Source: CAZJAD01 sp964543855 (lineage in GTDB: Bacteria > Electryoneota > RPQS01 > DYHQ01). From it: a stretch of DNA of 6,689 bases. Where the stretch lies: positions 1 through 6,689 of the forward strand of contig CAZJAD010000113.1 of assembly GCA_964543855.1 (NCBI GenBank), given 5' to 3'. This document shows positions 1 through 5,412 of this stretch, piece by piece (the first letter of the stretch is position 1; every line of letters starts with the position of its first letter). A model generated the notes under the pieces. That model was given only the letters and a program-made list of their open reading frames with translations. It was not told the origin of the DNA and searched no databases. A program made the translations under genes and the position numbers.

Positions 1-417
1 CGGCTGCTCACGGCGGCCTACGAGATTCCCGGGGATACCTTTGCAGGGCCTGCGGTGATCGCCTGGCATGCGATGGCGGAGGTTCTGGCGAAAGGTATTG
101 CGTCGCTGCCACCCGGCGCGATCTGGGCAGCGGTCGTCGGCGCCGTGGCTGGTGTCGTCATTACGCTCTTAGGGCGAGTGAAGTCCGTGCGGAAATGGAC
201 GCCGTCGGCGGTGGCGCTGGGCATCGCGTTCATGGTTCCGGCCTACTATTCGTTTGCGATGTGGCTGGGGGCCTTGCTCACCTGGATTTACAATCGCAGG
301 AATCCGGATCGTGTCGACCGGTTCGGCGCGTCGCTGGCCTCGGGACTTATTGCCGGAGAAGGGCTGATGATGGTCGCGGTTGCCGTACTGCTCATCCTCG
401 GTGTGTCCTGGGTGTGA
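1..417 (+). CDS. OPT-family oligopeptide/metal transporter, C-terminal part (5' end outside window)
   Basis: The frame is open from base 1 and ends at TGA 415-417, leaving 138 residues of the C-terminus. It is very hydrophobic, with likely membrane helices at about residues 38-57, 70-96 and 110-136 of the visible part. The last helix carries ASGLIAGEGLMMV, which resembles the C-terminal signature of OPT (oligopeptide transporter/YSL-like) permeases, and the RFGASLASGLIAGEG region matches how that family ends. OPT proteins are inner-membrane symporters of peptides or metal chelates; the substrate cannot be told from this end. Internal GTG/ATG codons (for example 55) are not the start, because the family needs about 600 or more residues and the frame is open upstream. 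A terminator follows 28 bases after the stop, so it is probably a separate transcription unit from the tol genes. Family recognition is from memory of the signature. Confidence 0.8.
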   Translation, partial: RLLTAAYEIPGDTFAGPAVIAWHAMAEVLAKGIASLPPGAIWAAVVGAVAGVVITLLGRVKSVRKWTPSAVALGIAFMVPAYYSFAMWLGALLTWIYNRRNPDRVDRFGASLASGLIAGEGLMMVAVAVLLILGVSWV

Positions 418-444
418 TGCAGGAGGAGCTGCGGCAGACAATGC

Positions 445-483
445 AGGGGTGGCCTCGCATCCGTGGCCGCCCCTTCTGCTTTT
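445..483 (+). terminator. Probable rho-independent terminator after the OPT gene
   Basis: Bases 445-454 pair with 465-474 to form a 10-bp, mostly G-C stem (one U-G wobble at 450/469) around a 10-base loop. A T-rich tail (TTCTGCTTTT, 474-483) follows. It lies 28 bases beyond the OPT stop codon and about 100 bases before the tol promoter, as expected for insulating the two units. The tail is interrupted by G and C, so termination may be incomplete. Confidence 0.6.
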
Positions 484-586
484 GGAGAGGCAAGAAACCT
501 GGTGGCCGCGAGTGGCGTCCTGAGGGAAAAGCGTTCAGTTGATTTGGGTATCGGGAACCGGATAGCAGGGGACGGAGTGTTATAGC

Positions 587-615
587 TTGACAAAAGTCGT
601 GGGAGTTTGTATATT
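587..615 (+). promoter_or_regulatory. Sigma70-type promoter of the tol-pal operon
   Basis: A perfect TTGACA at 587-592 is separated by exactly 17 bases from TATATT at 610-615, in an AT-rich patch that stands out from the GC-rich surroundings. The transcription start would be near 622, giving a leader of about 62 bases before the tolQ ATG at 684. It is the only strong promoter-like sequence I see in front of the operon. The overlapping TATAAA at 616-621 would need a 23-base spacer and is less likely. Function is inferred from the match and position only. Confidence 0.75.
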
Positions 616-652
616 TATAAATTGATGTTTTGCAAGCTCACTCACGACTTTT
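592..652. repeat. 10-bp inverted repeat flanking the predicted transcription start
   Basis: AAAAGTCGTG at 592-601 is the exact reverse complement of CACGACTTTT at 643-652. The left arm overlaps the end of the -35 box and the spacer, and the right arm lies in the leader at about +21 to +30. The symmetry centre is near base 622, the predicted start site. Half-site centres are 51 bp apart, nearly five helical turns. Because the left arm is not transcribed, this is not an RNA hairpin. It could be a pair of operator half-sites, or chance. Confidence 0.4.
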
Positions 653-673
653 TCGGTTCTGTGGTGAGTGTGC
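636..673 (+). promoter_or_regulatory. Leader RNA hairpin abutting the tolQ ribosome-binding site
   Basis: Bases 636-645 (GCTCACTCAC) pair with 664-673 (GTGAGTGTGC) in 9 of 10 positions, with one U-U mismatch at 638/671, around an 18-base loop. The Shine-Dalgarno AGGAG starts at the next base, 674. The hairpin lies wholly within the predicted leader. It leaves the ribosome-binding site single-stranded and could stack next to it, affecting initiation or mRNA stability. The right arm of the 592-652 inverted repeat overlaps its 5' arm and loop. Pairing is seen directly; a role is inference. Confidence 0.4.
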
Positions 674-678
674 AGGAG
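674..678 (+). promoter_or_regulatory. Shine-Dalgarno of tolQ (decides the start)
   Basis: AGGAG at 674-678 is followed by five bases and then ATG at 684. It supports 684 rather than the in-frame TTG at 630, which lies only about 8 bases after the predicted transcription start and has no ribosome-binding site. The resulting 231 residues agree with the usual TolQ length. Confidence 0.8.
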
Positions 679-683
679 TAGCG

Positions 684-1379
684 ATGACGCCTCACGGTGG
701 TGGATTCTGGGATCTCGTCCGCGTTGCCAGCCCGTTTGCGCAGCTTATTCTGCTCATATTGGGCGTGATGTCGGTGATTTCCTGGGCGATTATTATTGAG
801 AAAATATGGCTCGTTCTGCGGACGCGGTCGGATACGGAGGCGCTTACCCGCTACCGCTGGCGGAACTTTGACCCGCGCAAGCTCTTCATGGATGCCCGCC
901 GGTTCGATAAATCGCCGATTGCGCGGGCCTATTTGGCCATTTACGAGCCGCTCTTTGAGCGGGCGGATATGCCGGGGCGCGACGCGGAATTGGTGGGTCG
1001 TGAATTCGGGCGAGCGGCGTCGGCGCAGCTTTCCCGGGCGGATCGCTTCCTTCCGTTCTTAGCGACATGCTCCTCGGCAGGGCCGTTTCTGGGGCTGTTA
1101 GGGACTGTCTGGGGAATTATCTCGGCTTTTCAGCGCATCGGTGTCTGGGGCTCGACGAACATTGCTGTCGTGGCTCCGGGAATCGCCGAAGCGCTCGTCG
1201 CAACGGCTGTCGGTTTGGGGACAGCCATTCCGGCGCTGGTCGCTTATAACCTGTTCACTTCCTGGATTCGCAAACAGACCGGGCAGATCGAGGCTTTTGG
1301 CGAAGACCTTGTCTTTGCCGTGAGTCGCTGGTCGGAGAGCCTGAGCGAACCGGCGCGCGTGCCGCGGGCAGCGCTATGA
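684..1379 (+). CDS. tolQ: TolQ, proton-channel subunit of the Tol-Pal motor
   Basis: This is a 231-residue inner-membrane protein of the MotA/TolQ/ExbB family, essentially the length of E. coli TolQ (230). Membrane helices lie at about residues 18-43, 122-149 and 160-191, with a large cytoplasmic segment between the first and second. Family hallmarks are GPFLGLLGTVWGI (residues 133-145) in helix 2 and GIAEALVATAVGL (166-178) in helix 3. Thr141 and Thr174 line up with the pore-facing threonines of E. coli TolQ (T145, T178). With TolR it forms the proton-driven stator that energises the TolA-like protein. The sequence is as close to TolQ as to ExbB in general features; the neighbouring tolB, pal and cpoB decide the name. 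It is first gene of the operon, and no ybgC-like thioesterase precedes it. Its stop overlaps the tolR start (ATGA). Confidence 0.93.
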   Translation: MTPHGGGFWDLVRVASPFAQLILLILGVMSVISWAIIIEKIWLVLRTRSDTEALTRYRWRNFDPRKLFMDARRFDKSPIARAYLAIYEPLFERADMPGRDAELVGREFGRAASAQLSRADRFLPFLATCSSAGPFLGLLGTVWGIISAFQRIGVWGSTNIAVVAPGIAEALVATAVGLGTAIPALVAYNLFTSWIRKQTGQIEAFGEDLVFAVSRWSESLSEPARVPRAAL

Positions 1380-1783
1380 AGAAGTTCAAACTCCCCTACA
1401 CACCGATACCGGACATCAATATCACGGCGCTGGTCGATGTAACGCTGGTGCTGCTCATCATCTTCATGGTGGCCGCGCCGATGCTGAAGAGCGCGCTGGA
1501 AATCGAGATTCCCGAAGCCGCCCACGCGATCACGACATCGCAGGAAGGAATCGAGATCAATATCCGCAAGGACGGCACGATTTTCATTGACAAGACCCAG
1601 GTGCCGAGCGAGCAATTCGAAATCGCTTTCAATCAGGTCCACGCTCCGGGCAGTCGCGAGCCGGTCTTTCTGAGAGCGGACCAGCAGGTGCCTTATCGCG
1701 AGGTTCTGCGCGTCATTGATGTCTTGCGGGGAGCGGGGGTGCAGGACCTGGGGCTTGTGGCCGAGCCACCGGTCAAGAAATGA
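1376..1783 (+). CDS. tolR: TolR, ExbD/TolR-family motor subunit
   Basis: This is a 135-residue protein with a short basic cytoplasmic N-terminus (MKKFKLPYTPIPD), one membrane helix at about residues 18-37 and a periplasmic C-terminal domain. The start of the helix reads INITALVDVTLVLLIIFMV. Asp21 corresponds to the essential proton-carrying Asp (D23 in E. coli TolR). The C-terminus has the ExbD/TolR fold signature FLRADQQVPYREVLRVIDVL followed by GAGVQDLGLVAEP. It is slightly shorter than E. coli TolR (142). It pairs with TolQ to couple proton flow to movement of the transducer. The start ATG lies in a 4-base ATGA overlap with tolQ and the stop in an ATGA overlap with the next gene, which implies translational coupling of the three motor genes. 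ExbD is the main alternative name; context favours TolR. Confidence 0.92.
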   Translation: MKKFKLPYTPIPDINITALVDVTLVLLIIFMVAAPMLKSALEIEIPEAAHAITTSQEGIEINIRKDGTIFIDKTQVPSEQFEIAFNQVHAPGSREPVFLRADQQVPYREVLRVIDVLRGAGVQDLGLVAEPPVKK

Positions 1784-2436
1784 TGTACTACATCGTTGCA
1801 TCCATCGTTCTCCATGTGCTCTTTGTTCTTGGGATGGTGTGGGGCGGGATTCGGTTTGCGCCGGCGAGGCGGCCCCTGCCATCGGCGACGGTCGTGCATC
1901 TGGTGAGACCGGCTCCGCGCGCGGCCTTGCCCGGACTGCAAGCCACGGTAGCGGCGGAGAGACTGCAAGCCAAGGTGCCGGTGCCGCCTGTTCCCGAGAA
2001 GAAGCGGCTCGTTACGCCGACTAAGAAAAAGCCAGCGGCGAAACCGGAGGCACCGAAGACTGAAGCGCCGAAAGCCGAAGCGCCGAAGAAAGCGGACGGT
2101 GAAGGCCGGGCTCTTTCGGGAGCCGCCGGAACGATGCGCGTTGAGGGCGGTTTCGGCTACGACTGGTATCTGGCGCTCATCCAGTCGAAGATTGAGCAGA
2201 ACTTCCGGCCACCGCCGGGGCGACGCAAGCCGCTGATGACCATCATGGAATTCCGGATATCGAAGAGTGGCCAGATCGTGGGTCTGCGCCGCAAGGAGTC
2301 TTCCGGAGATTTCCTTTTTGACCAGGCGGCCGAGCGCGCTATCCATGCCACGGGTCGTTTCCCACCATTGCCAGCGAACTTTGAAGCCAGCGAGCTCGGA
2401 ATCAACTTTGAATTCGTCTCGAATCCATCACGATAG
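1780..2436 (+). CDS. tolA: TolA-equivalent energy transducer with TonB-type C-terminal domain
   Basis: The 218-residue product has one N-terminal membrane helix (about residues 4-22), a Pro/Lys/Ala/Glu-rich periplasmic linker (about 66-106) and a globular C-terminal domain (about 124-214). The helix carries Ser8 and His12 spaced i, i+4, the SxxxH arrangement by which TonB (S16/H20) and TolA (S18/H22) engage ExbBD/TolQR. The linker contains near-repeats of APK(T/A)E. The C-terminal domain (YDWYLALIQSKIEQNFRPPP, then a DQAAERAI helix and RFPPLP) reads like the TonB/TolA C-terminal family. It is far shorter than E. coli TolA (421 residues), lacking the long helical domain II. Its place directly after tolQR and before tolB implies the TolA role, namely linking TolQR in the inner membrane to TolB/Pal. 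A TonB serving outer-membrane receptors is the alternative. A second ATG at 1783 would remove one residue. Confidence 0.82.
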   Translation: MMYYIVASIVLHVLFVLGMVWGGIRFAPARRPLPSATVVHLVRPAPRAALPGLQATVAAERLQAKVPVPPVPEKKRLVTPTKKKPAAKPEAPKTEAPKAEAPKKADGEGRALSGAAGTMRVEGGFGYDWYLALIQSKIEQNFRPPPGRRKPLMTIMEFRISKSGQIVGLRRKESSGDFLFDQAAERAIHATGRFPPLPANFEASELGINFEFVSNPSR

Positions 2437-3727
2437 AAAACGGCTCTTTTTCAGGTGCGCGCTCCTTGTGGCGGCGGCGATTCTTGCCGGGGGGATCGTG
2501 GTGGCTCAGCCCCCGACTTACACGCTGCGCGTCGAGACGACTTCGGTGCAGCGCCTGACACTGGTCGTGATGCCGTTTGCCTCGGACACGGCATCGGCCT
2601 GGAGCAGTGACCTGCCGCAAGCGTTGCGGGATCTTGTCGCTGATGACCTGGCCAACTGTGGCTATTTTCATCTGGCCGAGCCCGGGCCTTACCTGGCCGA
2701 CACGGCGTCGCTCTTTTTCAAGTTGCCCCATCAGCCGGCGAGGGTCATTGGCAGCATTCAGGCGGGTTGGTCCGACATCACGGCCAACATCGGGATCGTC
2801 CAGCCACCCGTGCCGAATCCGATTCACCTGCGGGAATTCCGTTTTCCTTCGGAGGAACTGAGACTGGCCGCGCATCGCATCGCTGCCTGGGTAACGAAGA
2901 TGCTGACCGGTGAAGATGGAGCGTTCACCAGCCGCCTTGTCTTCGCGGTGCGCCGGGATGGTTTCAAGAATCTCTGGGTCATGGACTGGGATGGGCTGTC
3001 GCCGCGCGCGCTGACCGATGAACGGGGAATCAACCTCTCGCCGTGCTGGACACCCGACGGCTCATGCCTGTTCTTCACCAGTTTCCGGCGCGGGAATGCC
3101 GACATCTATCGCTATGAACTTTCCACGGGTCGCATTTCGGTGGTCGTGAACAGCCCGGGTGTCGACAGTGCACCGGCGGTTTCGCCGGACGGCCAATGGG
3201 TGGCGTACAGTTCGTCGGCGGACGGCAATGCCGAGATCTATCGCATGCGTCCCGACGGCACGAAGCGCACGCGCTTGACGGTGAGCTGGGGCATTGACAC
3301 GGCACCGACCTGGTCTCCGACCGGCCGCGAACTGGCGTTCACATCCGATCGAAGCGGAGCGCCACAGATCTGGCGCATGGACGCCGACGGCGGAAATGTG
3401 CGCCGCGTTTCGTATGTCGGCAATTACAACGACTCTCCGGACTGGTCACCGCGTGGAGACCTGATTGCCTACGCCAGTCTTGACGGCAGTTTTCAGATTT
3501 TCACGATGACACCGGAAGGGACGGGGGTGCGACAACTGACTTTCGGCCCCGGTTCCAGCTGCGATCCGGCGTGGTCACCGGACGGGATGAAAATCGCTTT
3601 CACATCGACAAATAGCGGCAGTGAGTCCATCTGGGTGATGAACTGGGACGGCAGTGATGCGAGAAAGCTCACTTCCGGGATCGAAGCCATGGCCCCGCAG
3701 TGGGGGCCTATCGAATCCGTGCCATAG
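2408..3727 (+). CDS. tolB: TolB, periplasmic six-bladed beta-propeller of Tol-Pal
   Basis: From TTG 2408 the product is 439 residues, close to E. coli TolB (430). Residues 1-34 look like a signal peptide (basic DRKRLFFR, hydrophobic core, VVA|QPP cleavage). An N-terminal domain follows (about 40-165, with LVVMPF and ADDLANCGYFHLAEP typical of TolB). Six PD40-type propeller blades then follow at about 172-204, 207-247, 252-291, 296-335, 340-378 and 384-422, each with variants of SPDG..(I/V)A(F/Y)(T/S)S and IWxMxxDG. TolB binds Pal and TolA and moves during outer-membrane constriction. Start choice: the frame stays open upstream to 2267 inside the previous gene, but that part is a shadow. TTG 2408 gives the whole signal peptide and overlaps the tolA-like gene by 29 bases. 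No ATG fits, and GTG 2468 would lose the basic N-region. The start is the least certain part, as only a weak CGGA precedes it. Confidence 0.92.
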   Translation: MNSSRIHHDRKRLFFRCALLVAAAILAGGIVVAQPPTYTLRVETTSVQRLTLVVMPFASDTASAWSSDLPQALRDLVADDLANCGYFHLAEPGPYLADTASLFFKLPHQPARVIGSIQAGWSDITANIGIVQPPVPNPIHLREFRFPSEELRLAAHRIAAWVTKMLTGEDGAFTSRLVFAVRRDGFKNLWVMDWDGLSPRALTDERGINLSPCWTPDGSCLFFTSFRRGNADIYRYELSTGRISVVVNSPGVDSAPAVSPDGQWVAYSSSADGNAEIYRMRPDGTKRTRLTVSWGIDTAPTWSPTGRELAFTSDRSGAPQIWRMDADGGNVRRVSYVGNYNDSPDWSPRGDLIAYASLDGSFQIFTMTPEGTGVRQLTFGPGSSCDPAWSPDGMKIAFTSTNSGSESIWVMNWDGSDARKLTSGIEAMAPQWGPIESVP

Positions 3728-3752
3728 AGATACTTCGGTTAAGTATGTTCGG

Positions 3753-5300
3753 ATGATTTGTATCGCCAGTTTTCTGGGAGAGTCGAGCGTTCTGAGAGTG
3801 TGCAGAAGAGTTTCCCTGTTGTATTTGGCTGTGTTTCTCGTCTTGATCGCGTCCGCGGTCGGGGCTCAGGAGAAGGCTGCCAGTCGGACCGTATCCGAAG
3901 AGCGCCTTGACCAAATCGACATCCTTTCGTGGAGACAGGGGACCTTCACGGTGAGTCCGAACGCCAGGCGGATCGCTTACGCGTCGGATGCCGGCGACAA
4001 GATGTGTATGATCATCGACGGCAAAATGCAGGAGAAATTCGATGTCGTTGCCACTCCGATATTCAGTCCGGACGGCAATCGTGTAGCGTACTGGGTTCAA
4101 CATGGTGGCAAACAGTCTGTCGTGGTCGATGAGAATGAGGGAGCGTGGTACGATTTGGTTCCGGAGGGCTCTCTTGTTTTCAGTCCCGACAGCAAGCGTG
4201 TTGCCTTTGTGGCCGTGCGTGACAACAAGCAGTTCGTGGTCGTGGATGGAAGAGAGGGAGCGCCGTACGGCACTATTGGCGGAAGCGGTCCTATCTTCAG
4301 TCCGGACAGTCGGCGCGTGGCGTACATGGCTTCACACGGCGAGAAACCGTTTGTGGTCGTCGATGGGAAGGAAGGCAAGCGCTACGACAACATTGGGAAA
4401 GGAAGTATCGTTTTTAGTTCAGATAGCAAGCGCGTGGCGTATAGCGCCCACGCGGGCAAGAAGCAGCGCGTGGTCGTGGGAACTGAGGAAGGAAGGCCCT
4501 ACGACGGCATCTCGGAAGGGACTCCCATTTTCAGCCCCAATGGCGAGCATGTCGCCTATGGTGCTGCTGTCGGTAATAAGTGGATCGTGGTCGTGGACGG
4601 CAAAGAGGGGAAGGCCTACGACGGTATCGGCCAGATCACTTTCAGTCCGGATGGCCGGCGAGTGGCGTATATGGCAGGAATAGGCGAGAAGCGGTTTGTA
4701 GTCGTGGGTGGCGAAGAGGGCAAGCACTACCGGGGCATAGCCGGACATACGATCACTTTCAGCCCGGATAGCCGCCGCGTGGCTTATCTGGCCAAACCCG
4801 GCACCAAGTGGGCGGTTGTTGTAGATGGAAAAGACGGGGAACTTTGCGATGGCCTCGGCGTTCCTATCTTCAGCCCGGACAGTCGGCGCGTGGCCCATTC
4901 GGCAAGAGCGGGAAACAAGTGGTTTGTGGTTGTGGATGGGAGAGAAGGCAAGCGCTACGACGGTATTCTGGAAGGCGGACCGATCTTCAGCTCGGATGGC
5001 CAGCGTCTGGCTTACGCCGCAAGGGAAGGCGATGACCGGTTCGTGGTCGTGGACGGGGAAGAGGGGAAGCGGTATGCCGGTATCTCGAAAGGCCACCCTG
5101 TTTTCAGCCCGGACGGCAGCCGCGTAGCCTATGGTGTGATGGTGGACAGAGACTATGCCGTCGTCGTAGATGGGGAAGAGGGGCCGCGATATAGCCGCCT
5201 CGTGGAGGGTGCCGGACCCATCTTTGACTCTCCCAATCGTTTCCATTATATTGCCCTTGAGGGCCCTGACATAATGCTCGTGGATGAGGAGATCGAGTGA
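3753..5300 (+). CDS. Exported twelve-repeat beta-propeller-like protein inserted between tolB and pal
   Basis: The 515-residue product has a signal peptide ending SAVGA|QEKAAS (cleavage about residue 38) and a short linker. Residues 65-515 consist of twelve degenerate repeats with consensus IFSPDSRRVAY.A..G.K followed by FVVVDGKEGKRYDGI..G.P. The FSPDG/S...VAY half resembles PD40/WD40-like blades of TolB, but the VVVDGKEG half is not in the neighbouring TolB. Twelve blades are too many for one ordinary propeller, so two six-bladed propellers or one unusual ring are possible. No lipobox and no catalytic motif are visible. It is likely periplasmic. It starts 25 bases after tolB, so it is probably co-transcribed, which suggests a scaffold or ligand-binding partner of TolB/Pal; that role is inferred. 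The only nearby ATG is 3753 and has no clear Shine-Dalgarno. GTG 3798 would give a cleaner signal peptide (CRRVSLLYLAVFLVLIASAVGA). I do not know a characterised member. Confidence 0.8.
   Translation: MICIASFLGESSVLRVCRRVSLLYLAVFLVLIASAVGAQEKAASRTVSEERLDQIDILSWRQGTFTVSPNARRIAYASDAGDKMCMIIDGKMQEKFDVVATPIFSPDGNRVAYWVQHGGKQSVVVDENEGAWYDLVPEGSLVFSPDSKRVAFVAVRDNKQFVVVDGREGAPYGTIGGSGPIFSPDSRRVAYMASHGEKPFVVVDGKEGKRYDNIGKGSIVFSSDSKRVAYSAHAGKKQRVVVGTEEGRPYDGISEGTPIFSPNGEHVAYGAAVGNKWIVVVDGKEGKAYDGIGQITFSPDGRRVAYMAGIGEKRFVVVGGEEGKHYRGIAGHTITFSPDSRRVAYLAKPGTKWAVVVDGKDGELCDGLGVPIFSPDSRRVAHSARAGNKWFVVVDGREGKRYDGILEGGPIFSSDGQRLAYAAREGDDRFVVVDGEEGKRYAGISKGHPVFSPDGSRVAYGVMVDRDYAVVVDGEEGPRYSRLVEGAGPIFDSPNRFHYIALEGPDIMLVDEEIE
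3945..5297 (+). repeat. Tandem array of twelve ~38-codon propeller-like repeats
   Basis: The repeats begin near FTVSPNARRIAY (3945) and continue to the end of the gene with a period of about 111-120 bases. Repeats 2-11 are the most regular. The first (FTVSPNARRIAY...MIIDGK) and last (IFDSPNRFHYIAL...LVDEE) are degenerate, as is common at the ends of propellers. Some repeats lose key residues: the Asp of VVVDG is missing in repeats 5 (VVVGT) and 7 (VVVGG). At DNA level repeats 4 and 9 share an exact 20-base stretch (4302-4321 and 4875-4894). Confidence 0.85.
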
Positions 5301-5412
5301 GATTGGCACAGCGTCATGGCACGCTCCTTTGTGCGAAGACGGCGACACGGTTCGCTCGTGTTGGAGACGACAGAAAACCGACCATACACCCCCATTTCCT
5401 TTTGGAGGAAAG
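5301..5412 (+). other. 112-base gap before pal, probable untranslated spacer
   Basis: I see no convincing promoter, terminator or small gene here. The pal frame is open back to 5284, but that extension has no signal peptide and no ribosome-binding site, and it would bury the lipoprotein signal. Only weak hairpin potential is present (AGCGT...ACGCT with a six-base loop near 5310-5325). The gap is longer than others in the operon, so an internal promoter too weak to recognise could exist. Confidence 0.4.
5404..5409 (+). promoter_or_regulatory. Strong Shine-Dalgarno of pal
   Basis: GGAGGA at 5404-5409 lies just upstream of ATG 5413 and is the best ribosome-binding site in the window, which suits the high Pal levels usual in bacteria. 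It fixes the start at 5413 against the in-frame upstream codon at 5284. Confidence 0.8.

Larger units (their letters stand above)
418..683. other. 266-base intergenic region between the OPT gene and tolQ
   Basis: It contains the terminator (445-483), the promoter (587-615), the inverted repeat (592-652), the leader hairpin (636-673) and the tolQ ribosome-binding site (674-678). Between about 484 and 586 I see nothing recognisable: no convincing gene, operator or riboswitch. Confidence 0.6.

Noticed and set aside
195..542. Plus-strand open frame overlapping the OPT gene and the terminator
   Set aside because: It is out of frame with the recognised transporter, has low-complexity Arg/Gly-rich content and runs through the terminator hairpin.
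1244..2346. Minus-strand open frames opposite tolQ, tolR and the tolA-like gene
   Set aside because: They are Arg/His-rich low-complexity translations antisense to recognised genes, with no domain or ribosome-binding site.
2267..2407. Upstream extension of the tolB frame from GTG 2267
   Set aside because: It lies inside the C-terminal domain of the tolA-like gene and would bury the TolB signal peptide behind 47 unrelated residues.
3730..3746. ATACTT/AAGTAT hairpin just after the tolB stop
   Set aside because: The stem is only six AT-rich base pairs with no T-tract, so it is too weak for a terminator. It might pass as a minor processing signal but cannot be supported.
3654..3752. Upstream extension of the repeat-protein frame into the end of tolB
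   Set aside because: It overlaps the last TolB blade in another frame and would place the signal peptide far from the N-terminus.
5355..5396. Possible internal pal promoter (TTGGAG ... CATACA)
   Set aside because: Both hexamers are poor matches to the consensus, and such matches are expected by chance in this length of sequence.
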